DNA from: Chitinophagales bacterium
GTDB lineage: Bacteria > Bacteroidota > Bacteroidia > Chitinophagales > Chitinophagaceae
Direction: 5' to 3'
DNA: 63,179 nucleotides
NCBI GenBank assembly: GCA_017303855.1
Contig: JAFLBL010000023.1
Span: 1 to 63,179, forward strand
Each line of letters opens with the position of its first letter. Within the stretch, counting starts at the first letter, position 1. Positions 17,402-25,563 of this stretch are shown here, in pieces. Made by a program: the position numbers and the translations under genes. The notes beneath the pieces were generated by a model, which saw nothing but the letters and a program-made list of their open reading frames with translations, searched no databases and was not told the origin of the DNA.

Positions 17402-18112
17402 ATGAAAACCATTATACATAAAGCCGGCAGCCGGGGTCATGCCAATCATGGCTGGCTGGATAGTTATCATACATTCAGTTTTGCCGGATACCATAACCCG
17501 GAGCGGGTACATTTCGGCGCCCTGCGCGTATTGAATGATGACCGTGTAGCCGCCGGAATGGGTTTTGGCACACACCCGCATGACAATATGGAAATAATCT
17601 CCATTCCCACCCACGGCGATCTGGAACACCAGGACAGTATGGGCAACAAACAAGTCATCCGCCAGGGAGATGTACAGGTAATGAGTGCCGGTACCGGTAT
17701 ACAACATTCGGAGAAAAATAAGAATAACGACGCTGAAGTACAGTTCTTTCAGATCTGGGTATTCCCTAAACAACGGAATGTACAACCCCGCTATGATCAG
17801 CAACATTTCACAGAAGCGGCGAAACATAATAATTTACTGACAGTCGTTTCTCCACTGGGCACAACGGATGGCGGTGTGCAGATTCACCAGGATGCCTGGT
17901 TCAGTCTTGGCAAGCTGGATAAGGATTTCAGTACATCATACGCCCTTCACAAACCCGGGAATGCGGTCTACGCCTTTGTTATCGAAGGTGACGTTACCAT
18001 AGGGGGACAAGCGCTGAACCGTCGGGATGGACTGGGGATTACTGAAGCAGATCGTTTCACCATAAAAGCAGATACTGCGGCGGAATTGTTGCTGATGGAA
18101 GTACCTGTTTAA
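17402..18112 (+). CDS. Pirin family protein (YhhW-like)
   Basis: A 236-residue bicupin. The metal site of the family is intact: H58 and H60 in GTHPHDN, then H102 and E104 in GIQHSEK. These residues bind iron or another divalent metal in pirins with quercetin 2,3-dioxygenase activity. The start HANHGWLDSYHTFSF is typical of YhhW-like members. It follows the flavin reductase by 10 bp. The natural substrate is unknown. Repeat family A begins directly at its stop codon. Confidence 0.92.
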   Translation: MKTIIHKAGSRGHANHGWLDSYHTFSFAGYHNPERVHFGALRVLNDDRVAAGMGFGTHPHDNMEIISIPTHGDLEHQDSMGNKQVIRQGDVQVMSAGTGIQHSEKNKNNDAEVQFFQIWVFPKQRNVQPRYDQQHFTEAAKHNNLLTVVSPLGTTDGGVQIHQDAWFSLGKLDKDFSTSYALHKPGNAVYAFVIEGDVTIGGQALNRRDGLGITEADRFTIKADTAAELLLMEVPV

Positions 18113-18113
18113 A

Positions 18114-18352
18114 TGTGCCGATGAGCCGATTAGCCGATGATTCGATGAGCCGATGATTCTATGAGCCGATGTGCCGATATGGCGATAAATCGATGTGCGA
18201 ATATTATAATTTCATATTGGATATTAATATTGATTTTTTTTAGTACTTAATTTTTTTTCATTTACTTCATTCTCCGGAACAATATTTTGGAATATTGCTT
18301 CCGCTGAACGGATATTGGCCTATCGGCTAATAGGCTAATTAGCTAATCTTGT
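18114..18352. repeat. Intergenic two-armed repeat, family A (GCCGATGA octamers)
   Basis: The left arm (18114-18198) is a degenerate run of GATGAGCC/GATGTGCC octamers. The right arm (18311-18352) carries reverse-complement-like words (TATCGGCTAATAGGC). The core between is very AT-rich. The element fills almost the whole gap between the two pirin genes and starts at the first pirin stop codon. Confidence 0.75.
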
Positions 18353-18409
18353 ATAACTTAATTGACGTTAAGCCTCACAATAATTAAATCACCTTCAGAA
18401 ACAAATAGC

Positions 18410-19285
18410 ATGTCTGTAAAAAATATCGAACACATCATCGCCCCTCCTCCGCCACATATGGTTGGAGATGGTTTCAGGGTACATAGTTTTTTTCCGGGAG
18501 GAAGATTGATTGATAAAAAAAGGATGAGTCCGTTTTTCCTGATGGACTATGGAGCAAGGATTGAATTTACACCTGCTGCACAACCGAGAGGTGTAGGTGT
18601 ACACCCGCATGCGGGTTTTGAAACCGTGACCATCGCCTATCATGGAAAAATTGCACACCACGACAGCGCCGGCAACAGTGGAATTATTGGCGAAGGGGAT
18701 GTACAATGGATGACTGCCGGCTCCGGTCTGTTGCATAAGGAATACCACGAAGAGGAATACAGCAAAACAGGAGGGCCGTTTCAGATGGTACAACTCTGGG
18801 TAAACCTGCCGGCCAAGGATAAAAAAACCGCGCCAAAATACCAGGAGCTCACGCATGCCGGAATGGGCAGGTATATTTTACCAGATGGAGAAAGTGTGAT
18901 TGATGTAATCGCCGGTGATTATAAAGAAACAAAGGGGCCCGCATTCACTTTTACCCCGATGCAGGTCATGAATGCCCGTTTGAAGAAAGGTGCACAGACA
19001 GGATTCACGTTCCCGGCACATTACAATACCGGTTTCCTGGTAATCGAAGGACAGGTCCTTATTAACGGAACACCAGTACCGGCCGATCATTTTGTCCTTT
19101 TTAAAAATGACGGGGAAGACGTTTCTGTTGAAGCAGTTGAAAACGCCATTGTCCTTGTACTATCCGGCGAGCCTATCGACGAACCCATCGCCGCCTATGG
19201 CCCCTTCCTCATGAATACCTGGGCTGAAGTGGAACAAGCGATACAGGATGTAAATGCGGGGAAGTTTGGGATGCTTGAGGATTAA
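18410..19285 (+). CDS. Pirin family protein, second copy
   Basis: A 291-residue bicupin, clearly distinct from the preceding pirin (longer, of the classic pirin type). The metal segment GVHPHAGFETVTIAYHG and the later GSGLLHKEYHEEE give the expected His/His and His/Glu ligands. I chose the ATG at 18410 (MSVKNIEH) because the conserved family start IEHIIAPPP follows at once; an in-frame TTG at 18362 would add 16 unrelated residues. Two different pirin types in a row behind a flavin reductase suggest a shared function, although the repeat element between them may break the transcript. Confidence 0.9.
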   Translation: MSVKNIEHIIAPPPPHMVGDGFRVHSFFPGGRLIDKKRMSPFFLMDYGARIEFTPAAQPRGVGVHPHAGFETVTIAYHGKIAHHDSAGNSGIIGEGDVQWMTAGSGLLHKEYHEEEYSKTGGPFQMVQLWVNLPAKDKKTAPKYQELTHAGMGRYILPDGESVIDVIAGDYKETKGPAFTFTPMQVMNARLKKGAQTGFTFPAHYNTGFLVIEGQVLINGTPVPADHFVLFKNDGEDVSVEAVENAIVLVLSGEPIDEPIAAYGPFLMNTWAEVEQAIQDVNAGKFGMLED

Positions 19286-19287
19286 TT

Positions 19288-19463
19288 AGCAAATGTGCCG
19301 ATAAGCCAATGCACTGATGTGACAATTTGTTACATTGCTTTAAATTGTAAAAATTCGTCCTTTACGATGCTTATTTTTTAAAACCGTAGTTTCAGATTCA
19401 TGGAACATTGGCCAGGCATTTCAGCAAATCGGCACATCGGGTCATCGAGTAATCGGCAAATCA
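19288..19463. repeat. Intergenic two-armed repeat, family A
   Basis: The left arm at 19288-19320 has AATGTGCCGATAAGCC words; the right arm at 19420-19463 has AATCGGCACATCGGG and AATCGGCAAATC, the reverse complement of the left words. The right arm runs into the stop codon of the NTF2-like gene (complement of TCA at 19461-19463). Confidence 0.75.
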
Positions 19464-19931
19464 CTTCTCCCTCATAAACTCCTCCAGTTTCCTTTTTGCT
19501 TTCCGCTGCACCGCCCGTTGCATCCATCCCATCCAGCCAAACAATTGCCCCTTCCACCCCAATGCCTGTCCGGCCCATTTGCTGAACCTGAATGCATCGC
19601 TGTGCTCAATTATTTTTCCATCTCTGAACCGCATAAAGGCTTTAATGTGATTCACCACTTTATTGCCGCTCTGGGAAAAAGTATAGGTTGCGGTCCAGCG
19701 ACAAGTGGAATATTCATCATCGATTGCCTGGATTTCTGAAAAAGTGAGGGAGAAATCGCGCGCGTTTTTACAGAGCATTTCCCACATCGCCCGGACTTCT
19801 TCGCCATGTAATAATCCGAAGGCCGGATCACTGAATACAATATCTTCACTGTAACAAGCATTCATGCCAGCCGCGTCCAGCTGCTGAAATGCCGTGTAAA
19901 AACGGGATATAACTTCCGCATTCGATTGCAT
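19461..19931 (-). CDS. Nuclear transport factor 2-like (SnoaL-like) protein
   Basis: A 156-residue single-domain protein with the NTF2-like pattern: VISRFYTAFQQLDAAGMNACY at the start, FSDPAFGLLHG, then CRWTATYTF and KAFMRFRDGKIIEHSDAF. Proteins with this cone-shaped fold range from small isomerases to ligand binders, so no reaction can be given. No signal peptide is visible. A basic tail (QRKAKRKLEEFMREK) extends past the usual domain end. It is divergent from the hexosaminidase gene. Confidence 0.82.
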   Translation of the reverse strand: MQSNAEVISRFYTAFQQLDAAGMNACYSEDIVFSDPAFGLLHGEEVRAMWEMLCKNARDFSLTFSEIQAIDDEYSTCRWTATYTFSQSGNKVVNHIKAFMRFRDGKIIEHSDAFRFSKWAGQALGWKGQLFGWMGWMQRAVQRKAKRKLEEFMREK

Positions 19932-19981
19932 TCAGGTGTTTGTTTGGTTCGCTGTAAATTTAAAACATCAAACCCACTTAG

Positions 19982-22318
19982 ATGAAAAAAATCATGACCG
20001 TTATCAGCAGCAGTTTGTTAAGCCTGCATCTGATGGCTCAGCCTGTTCATATTATCCCCCAACCCGTATCTGTTATCAAACCCGCCGTGGCGGGAAGATT
20101 CAGTATCAATTCATCTACGATGATTGTCCTTGAAGGAGGAAATCTTGAAAAAACGGCTGCCTATTTCAATGAGTACCTGCAACAATTTTACCAGTTCAAA
20201 CTGCAAATTGTAAGCAGCAGTGAATCCACCAATGCCATACGGCTGAACTATGAAAGAATGGATTATCCGCTACCGGGTGCCTACCGGCTGACGGCGGATA
20301 AAAACGGACTCTATATTGCCGGCGATAATGAAGCTGGTGTATTCTATGGAATACAGTCATTGATTCAGCTCTTGCCGGTGCCGGATGCAACGTTGAAAAA
20401 GACACCGCCTTTTTTAACGGTTCCCTTTGTACGAATAGAAGACAGTCCACGCTTTGCTTACCGGGGTATGCACCTGGATGTGGGTCGCCATTTTTTCCCG
20501 GTCGCTTTTATTAAGAAATATATTGACTACCTGGCGTTACATAAACTGAACACTTTTCACTGGCACCTTACCGAAGACCAGGGATGGCGGATCGCCATAA
20601 AGCAATACCCGGAACTTACCACAATTGGCGCACAACGAAACGGCAGTATTTCCGGTCGATATCCGGGCAACGGGAGTGATAATAAACCGCATGGCGGATT
20701 CTATTCCCAGGAAGAAGTAAAGGAAGTGGTGCAATATGCCAGGGACCGTTATATCGATGTGATCCCGGAAATTGAAATGCCCGGACATAGCAGTGCCGCC
20801 ATTGCCGCTTATCCCTGGCTCAGTTGTTTTCCTGAAAAACCCACCGAACTGGCCGGTCAAATGAAATCGGCCAAAAGCGTGAACGAACAGGAGAAAGGAC
20901 GGATTAAAATAGTACAGGAAACCTGGGGTGTATTTGATGATGTATTCTGTGCAGGCAAAGAATCCACTTTTACCTTTCTGGAAAATGTTATCAATGAAGT
21001 GGCGCCGCTTTTTCCTTCCGCCTATTTTCATGTCGGCGGCGATGAATGTCCGAAAACACATTGGAAAAAATGTCCAGATTGTCAACGCAGAATGAAAGAC
21101 AATAACCTGAAAGATGAACACGAGCTTCAGAGTTATTTCATCCAACGGATGGAAAAGTTCCTGAACAGTAAAGGGAAAAAACTGATTGGCTGGGATGAAA
21201 TCCTGGAAGGCGGGCTGGCCCCCAATGCCGTGGTGATGAGCTGGAGAGGTGAAGCTGGCGGTATAGAAGCGGCGAAACAAAAGCATGAAGTAATCATGAC
21301 ACCCGGCAACCCGGTCTATTTTGATTTTTCACAAAGTGAAAATGAAGACAGCATTACCATCGGCGGATATAATTCCATAGAAAAAGTATATGCATGGGAT
21401 CCCCTGCCAAAGGAATTGTCTGAAGCGGATCACAAATACATTCTGGGGGCACAGGCCAATTTGTGGACCGAGTATATTGACAATCCCCGTAAAGTGGAAT
21501 ACCAGCTCTTTCCCCGGATGGCCGCATTGAGTGAGGTGCTATGGAGCAAAAAAGAACAGCGCAGCTGGACATTGTTTGAACCTAAACTGCTTACACAATT
21601 CAAACGGTATGAAGGCTGGAAAGCCATGTACAGCCGTGCTTTTTATGATATAAAAGCCAAGGTTTCACCCGTAACAGGAAAAACGGCCATACAATGGGAA
21701 CTCACCACAAAATCAACTGAAAAAATAACCATCCGGGATATCAGCTCCGGAAAATCCCATGTGTACTCCGGACCCGTACTCATCAGCCGGAGTGGTACAA
21801 TGACGGCATCCAACAGTAAACTTACCCTGGAACAACAATTTCATTTTAATAAAGCGACTGGCAAAAAAATAAATTTAACCCGGCCTCCTGCTGCATCATA
21901 TCCCGGTGACGGGGCATTTACATTAGTCAATGCTGTGCAAAATGAAAAAGGATTGGCAAAGAAAAAAGAATTCCTGGGTTTCAGCGGAACGGATTGTGAA
22001 GCCCTGATTGATCTTGGAAAAACAGAGAGCATCAGTGAAGTACTGACACATACTTTCCGGCAAACGGGCAGTTGGATATGGCAGCCCATGCTGGCAGAAG
22101 TTCATGTATCACAAGACGGCATTCATTTCGAATTTGCCGGATTGACGGACGATTTTACAGAAAACAAGAATGGAAATGGAACAATGAAAGTCAGTTTCAA
22201 AAGCCGGCCGGCACGATACATTAAATTACTGGTGAAAAACTGGGGCGAAATCCCGGCCGGCGAACCAGGTGCAGGAAATAAAGCCTGGTTATTTGTAGAT
22301 GAGGTTGAAGTGATGTGA
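19982..22318 (+). CDS. Beta-N-acetylhexosaminidase, GH20
   Basis: A 778-residue exported glycoside hydrolase family 20 enzyme. A signal peptide ends near LMAQ. A GH20b N-domain (about 20-140) precedes the catalytic barrel, where HVGGDE carries the D354-E355 pair; the glutamate is the acid/base and the aspartate orients the substrate N-acetyl group. FHWHLTEDQGWR and MPGHSSA are further family blocks. The C-terminal 150 residues look like a discoidin (F5/8 type C)-like binding module. It removes terminal GlcNAc or GalNAc, and the NagB/PIG-L gene follows 79 bp later, so the pair likely serves amino sugar catabolism. Confidence 0.95.
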   Translation: MKKIMTVISSSLLSLHLMAQPVHIIPQPVSVIKPAVAGRFSINSSTMIVLEGGNLEKTAAYFNEYLQQFYQFKLQIVSSSESTNAIRLNYERMDYPLPGAYRLTADKNGLYIAGDNEAGVFYGIQSLIQLLPVPDATLKKTPPFLTVPFVRIEDSPRFAYRGMHLDVGRHFFPVAFIKKYIDYLALHKLNTFHWHLTEDQGWRIAIKQYPELTTIGAQRNGSISGRYPGNGSDNKPHGGFYSQEEVKEVVQYARDRYIDVIPEIEMPGHSSAAIAAYPWLSCFPEKPTELAGQMKSAKSVNEQEKGRIKIVQETWGVFDDVFCAGKESTFTFLENVINEVAPLFPSAYFHVGGDECPKTHWKKCPDCQRRMKDNNLKDEHELQSYFIQRMEKFLNSKGKKLIGWDEILEGGLAPNAVVMSWRGEAGGIEAAKQKHEVIMTPGNPVYFDFSQSENEDSITIGGYNSIEKVYAWDPLPKELSEADHKYILGAQANLWTEYIDNPRKVEYQLFPRMAALSEVLWSKKEQRSWTLFEPKLLTQFKRYEGWKAMYSRAFYDIKAKVSPVTGKTAIQWELTTKSTEKITIRDISSGKSHVYSGPVLISRSGTMTASNSKLTLEQQFHFNKATGKKINLTRPPAASYPGDGAFTLVNAVQNEKGLAKKKEFLGFSGTDCEALIDLGKTESISEVLTHTFRQTGSWIWQPMLAEVHVSQDGIHFEFAGLTDDFTENKNGNGTMKVSFKSRPARYIKLLVKNWGEIPAGEPGAGNKAWLFVDEVEVM

Positions 22319-22372
22319 TATCTTTTCCGCAAAAAACCGCACAATCCTGCAAATACCTTCAAAAAAATGAAT

Positions 22373-22380
22373 TATCTTTA
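22373..22380 (+). promoter_or_regulatory. Candidate -7 box for the NagB/PIG-L gene
   Basis: TATCTTTA differs from TAnnTTTG at one base and lies 17 bp before the start codon. No clear TTG is seen about 20 bp upstream, so support is partial. Confidence 0.35.
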
Positions 22381-22397
22381 CGACTCAAACCACCTCA

Positions 22398-24326
22398 ATG
22401 GCAAAAAAAGTATCCCCTCACAATTTTGCTGACAGTTTTGAAAAAATTCCGGTACATGTATTCCCCCATCAGAAAGACGGGTCAGTATTTGTAGCCCGTC
22501 AGATTGCGGATTTCATCCGGGAGAAACAAAAAAAGAAAGAGAAATGTGTACTGGGACTGGCCACGGGCTCTACCCCGAAATCCATGTATGCCGAACTGGT
22601 CAGGCTGCACAAGGAAGAAAAGCTGAGTTTTAAAAATGTGGTGACGTTTAACCTGGATGAGTATTATCCGATTGCCAATAATGCCCTGCAGAGTTACAAC
22701 CGGTTTATGAAGACCCACCTGTTTGACCTCGTGGACATCAATCCAAAAAACATTCATATACCTAACGGTGAGATAGGCAAAGATGATATCAAAGAACATT
22801 GCCGGCAATATGAAAAAATGATTCAGGACGAAGGGGGAATCGATCTGCAGATCCTGGGTATTGGTAACAACGGGCATATCGGTTTCAACGAACCGGGCTC
22901 TGGCATTTATTCAAAAACAAGACTGATTACCCTTGATAACTCCACCCGGTTGGCCAATTCATATGAGTTTGCCAATATATCCGAAGTGCCGAGACTGGCC
23001 ATTACAATGGGGATCAGCACCATTCTGAAATCAAAGAAGATTTATCTGCTGGCATGGGGCAGTGCCAAAGCCCCGGTGATAAAAAAAGCGGTGGAAGATG
23101 ATGACAGCGAACAGGTACCTGCGTCTCTTTTGCAAAATCATGATGATGTTTGCTTCGTGGTAGATGATGCCGCTGCGGCCGAACTCACCCGGAATAAATC
23201 GCCCTGGCTTACGGGCGATTGCGAATGGACACCGATGATGATCAAGAAAGCGGTGGTGAACATGGCCCTGAAACTGAAGAAACCGATTCTTAGTCTGACC
23301 AACAGCGATTATAATGAATACGGACTCAGTGATCTGCTTGTGGAAAAAGGCGATGCATATGAAATCAACCTGCAGGTATATTATATGTTACGGGATTCCA
23401 TTACCGGCTGGCCGGGAGGAAAACCTAATGTAAATCTGCCGGTCCACCCGGAACGATCAACCCCCTATCCCAAACGGGTAATTATTTTCTCCCCGCACCC
23501 GGATGATGACATCATCAGTATGGGCGGTACATTTCAGCGGTTACATGACCAGGGACATGATGTACATGTCGGTTATCAGACCAGTGGCAATATCGCGGTA
23601 ACGGATGAGTTTGTCACGCGGTTCCTTGACTTTGCCGTAGGCTTTGAGGAGATAGCCGGTATTGATACCAGAAAATCCGGGAAGATCCTGGAAGAAGCCC
23701 GGAGGTTTATTACCCGTAAAAAATCGAACCAGATGGATACGCCGGCGATACGGGCCATCAAAGGGCTGATCCGTCGCGGTGAAGCCAAAGCCACTTGCCG
23801 GTATGTAGGAATAAAAGATGAAAACATACATTTCCAGAACCTTCCTTTTTATGAAACCGGGGCCATTGAGAAAAAGCCCATGAGTGAAAAAGACATTAAG
23901 ATCACCATCGAATTACTCCGTAAAATAAAGCCACATCAGGTCTATTGCGCCGGCGATTTTGCCGATCCGCATGGTACGCATATTGTATGTTTTAATGTTG
24001 TTCTGGAAGCCCTGAAACGCATCAAAGCCGCCGGAGATGACTGGATTGCCGATTGCTGGTTATGGCTTTATAAAGGAGCCTGGCAGGAATGGAATATTGA
24101 AGAAATAGAAATGGCTATTCCCATGAGCCCGGACCAGGTACTCAAAAAACGCTTTGGCATTTTCATTCATCAGTCACAAAAGGACATGGTTCCCTTCCAG
24201 GGAAGCGATTCCCGTGAGTTCTGGCAGCGGGCGGAAGAACGGAATGCAGCCACGGCGAACCTGTATGCCGACCTGGGACTAACCCATTACGCGGCCATGG
24301 AAGCCTTTGTACGCTGGCATTATTAA
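22398..24326 (+). CDS. nagB: Glucosamine-6-phosphate deaminase fused to a PIG-L deacetylase domain
   Basis: A 642-residue fusion. The N-terminal half is NagB: ATGSTPKSMYAEL, FNLDEYYP with base D87, and GIGNNGHIGFNEP with H160 and E165. It converts glucosamine-6-phosphate to fructose-6-phosphate and ammonia. The second half, from about residue 355, is a PIG-L/LmbE-type zinc deacetylase with SPHPDDD and FADPHGTH as metal motifs. Such fusions occur in other Bacteroidota. No separate nagA is in this window, so the second domain might supply the deacetylation step; that is inference. Twice the usual length for NagB. Confidence 0.93.
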   Translation: MAKKVSPHNFADSFEKIPVHVFPHQKDGSVFVARQIADFIREKQKKKEKCVLGLATGSTPKSMYAELVRLHKEEKLSFKNVVTFNLDEYYPIANNALQSYNRFMKTHLFDLVDINPKNIHIPNGEIGKDDIKEHCRQYEKMIQDEGGIDLQILGIGNNGHIGFNEPGSGIYSKTRLITLDNSTRLANSYEFANISEVPRLAITMGISTILKSKKIYLLAWGSAKAPVIKKAVEDDDSEQVPASLLQNHDDVCFVVDDAAAAELTRNKSPWLTGDCEWTPMMIKKAVVNMALKLKKPILSLTNSDYNEYGLSDLLVEKGDAYEINLQVYYMLRDSITGWPGGKPNVNLPVHPERSTPYPKRVIIFSPHPDDDIISMGGTFQRLHDQGHDVHVGYQTSGNIAVTDEFVTRFLDFAVGFEEIAGIDTRKSGKILEEARRFITRKKSNQMDTPAIRAIKGLIRRGEAKATCRYVGIKDENIHFQNLPFYETGAIEKKPMSEKDIKITIELLRKIKPHQVYCAGDFADPHGTHIVCFNVVLEALKRIKAAGDDWIADCWLWLYKGAWQEWNIEEIEMAIPMSPDQVLKKRFGIFIHQSQKDMVPFQGSDSREFWQRAEERNAATANLYADLGLTHYAAMEAFVRWHY

Positions 24327-24329
24327 CCT

Positions 24330-24358
24330 TTGCAGTTTGCCGTTTTTTACTATTTTTA
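24330..24358 (+). promoter_or_regulatory. Candidate promoter for the BI-1-like gene
   Basis: TTG at 24330-24332, 18 bp spacer, then TATTTTTA at 24351-24358 (one mismatch to TAnnTTTG), 21 bp before the start codon. Confidence 0.45.
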
Positions 24359-24379
24359 TACGTAATAAAACAAATCTCT

Positions 24380-25132
24380 ATGTCAATTTTCAAATCAAGC
24401 AATCCCACCCTTCAGGAGAAAACCTATCAAGGTACCATTATGGAAGGTATCGGTACCGATCAGGCAATGACCATGAAAGGCACCATGAATAAATTCGGTA
24501 TCATGATCGTGCTGATGCTGGGTTCCACCTTTTTTGCCTGGAATCAGTATTACCAGGGCAGCGATCCCATGCCCCTGATGATGACCGGTGTGTTTGGAGG
24601 TCTCGGACTGGCATTGGTTATGGCATTTAAAAAACAATGGTCGTCTTTCCTGGCTCCCATCTATGCCATTCTCGAAGGTTTATTTGTAGGATCCGTTTCC
24701 GCCATGTACGATTATCTGTATCCGGGATTACCCATGCAGGCCGTTGCGCTTACCATGCTGGTTACCCTGATCATGTTCCTGGTTTACCGTTACCGCATTA
24801 TCCGTGTTACCAGTAAATTAAGAACCGTAATCGTGGTTGCCACGGCAGCCATCGCACTTCTCTACCTGGTGCAATGGATCGGATATGCCGTCAGCGGATC
24901 TGTAATTGCCGAAAGTCTTACCAGCTCCAATACGCCCCTCAGTATCGGTTTCTCCATCGTGGTTACCGCACTGGCTGCATTCAACCTGCTGTTGAATTTC
25001 GATACCATTGAAAAAGGTGTGGAACTTCAGGCGCCCCGTTACATGGAGTGGTACAGCGCCTTCGGTCTGTTGGTTACCGTAGTTTGGCTGTACCTGGAAA
25101 TTCTCCGCCTCTTATCAAAATTCAGGGACTGA
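24380..25132 (+). CDS. Bax inhibitor-1/YccA family membrane protein
   Basis: A 250-residue inner membrane protein with about seven hydrophobic segments after a 35-residue polar N-terminus. The spacing and the end of the protein (FDTIEKGVELQAPRYMEWYSAFGLL) match the YccA/BI-1 group, whose eukaryotic members modulate calcium leak and cell death and whose bacterial members interact with membrane proteolysis. It has its own promoter and terminator. Its location next to the caspase-like block is noteworthy but may be chance. Confidence 0.9.
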   Translation: MSIFKSSNPTLQEKTYQGTIMEGIGTDQAMTMKGTMNKFGIMIVLMLGSTFFAWNQYYQGSDPMPLMMTGVFGGLGLALVMAFKKQWSSFLAPIYAILEGLFVGSVSAMYDYLYPGLPMQAVALTMLVTLIMFLVYRYRIIRVTSKLRTVIVVATAAIALLYLVQWIGYAVSGSVIAESLTSSNTPLSIGFSIVVTALAAFNLLLNFDTIEKGVELQAPRYMEWYSAFGLLVTVVWLYLEILRLLSKFRD

Positions 25133-25153
25133 GAAAGTTAAATAGATAATTTT

Positions 25154-25190
25154 AAAAAAGCCGCTCCGGAATGGATGCGGCTTTTTTATT
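25154..25190 (+). terminator. Rho-independent terminator after the BI-1-like gene
   Basis: An 11 bp stem (AAAAAAGCCGC / GCGGCTTTTTT) with a 12 nt loop and T-rich tail. Confidence 0.88.
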
Positions 25191-25224
25191 AAGCAAACCG
25201 GTCTTATTCCGGACAAATGAATAT

Positions 25225-25273
25225 CTCTCCTCTCCCACTTTCCACTCTCCACTCTCCACTCTCCACTCTCCAC
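25225..25273. repeat. CTCTCCA heptamer tandem array (family D)
   Basis: At least five near-perfect copies of the heptamer CTCTCCA lie between the BI-1 terminator and the tRNA gene. No mirrored arm is seen nearby. A sister array of TTCTCTA heptamers lies before rocD. Confidence 0.8.
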
Positions 25274-25315
25274 AAAAAAAAAGAGATTGCCTGTTTGACA
25301 ATCTCTACATTTTTG

Positions 25316-25389
25316 TGACCCCGTCTGGATTCAAACCAGAAACCTTTTGATCCGTAGTCAAATGCTCTATTCAATTGAGCTACGGGGCC
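25316..25389 (-). tRNA. tRNA-Arg, anticodon ACG
   Basis: Read on the minus strand, a full cloverleaf forms: 7 bp acceptor stem GGCCCCG/CGGGGTC (one G-T pair), D arm GCTC...GAGC, anticodon stem TTTGA/TCAAA with loop CTACGGA, and T arm TCTGG/CCAGA with loop TTTGAAT. The anticodon ACG decodes CGN arginine codons after A-to-I editing. CCA is not encoded. It lies in the gap between the BI-1 and caspase genes. Confidence 0.93.
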
Positions 25390-25413
25390 AGTTATTTTAT
25401 TTTTCCAATCACC

Positions 25414-25468
25414 CCAGAAACCTTCCCGACCTCTGTCGGGATGCTCTATTCAATTGAGCTACGGGGCC
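25414..25468 (-). pseudogene. Decayed tRNA-Arg-like copy
   Basis: The 28 nt covering acceptor 5' strand and D arm of the neighbouring tRNA-Arg is repeated exactly at 25441-25468, and CCAGAAACCTT of the T-arm side is repeated at 25414-25424 with almost the same spacing. The anticodon arm is replaced by a CCCGA/TCGGG stem with a 6 nt loop (CAGAGG). The acceptor 3' strand and T-stem partner are missing, so it cannot fold as a full tRNA. Confidence 0.7.
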
Positions 25469-25563
25469 TCCTAAGTCAATCGCTTCTCTTGCAATAAGAT
25501 AAGCGACCAACGGGCGGCAAATATAGGACAAAAATTGATTGGAGAAAAAAGAACGGGAAAGTT

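Noticed and set aside
18362..18409. Longer start (TTG) for the second pirin
   Set aside because: Adds 16 residues unlike the family; the ATG at 18410 directly precedes the conserved N-terminus.
20537..21286. A 249-codon minus-strand frame inside the GH20 gene
   Set aside because: Lies opposite the catalytic domain with an intact HVGGDE motif; rich in His/Phe/Ile as typical for antisense frames.
25225..25273. Possible CRISPR array in the tandem CTCTCCA stretch
   Set aside because: The units are 7 nt with no spacers and no cas genes in the window.
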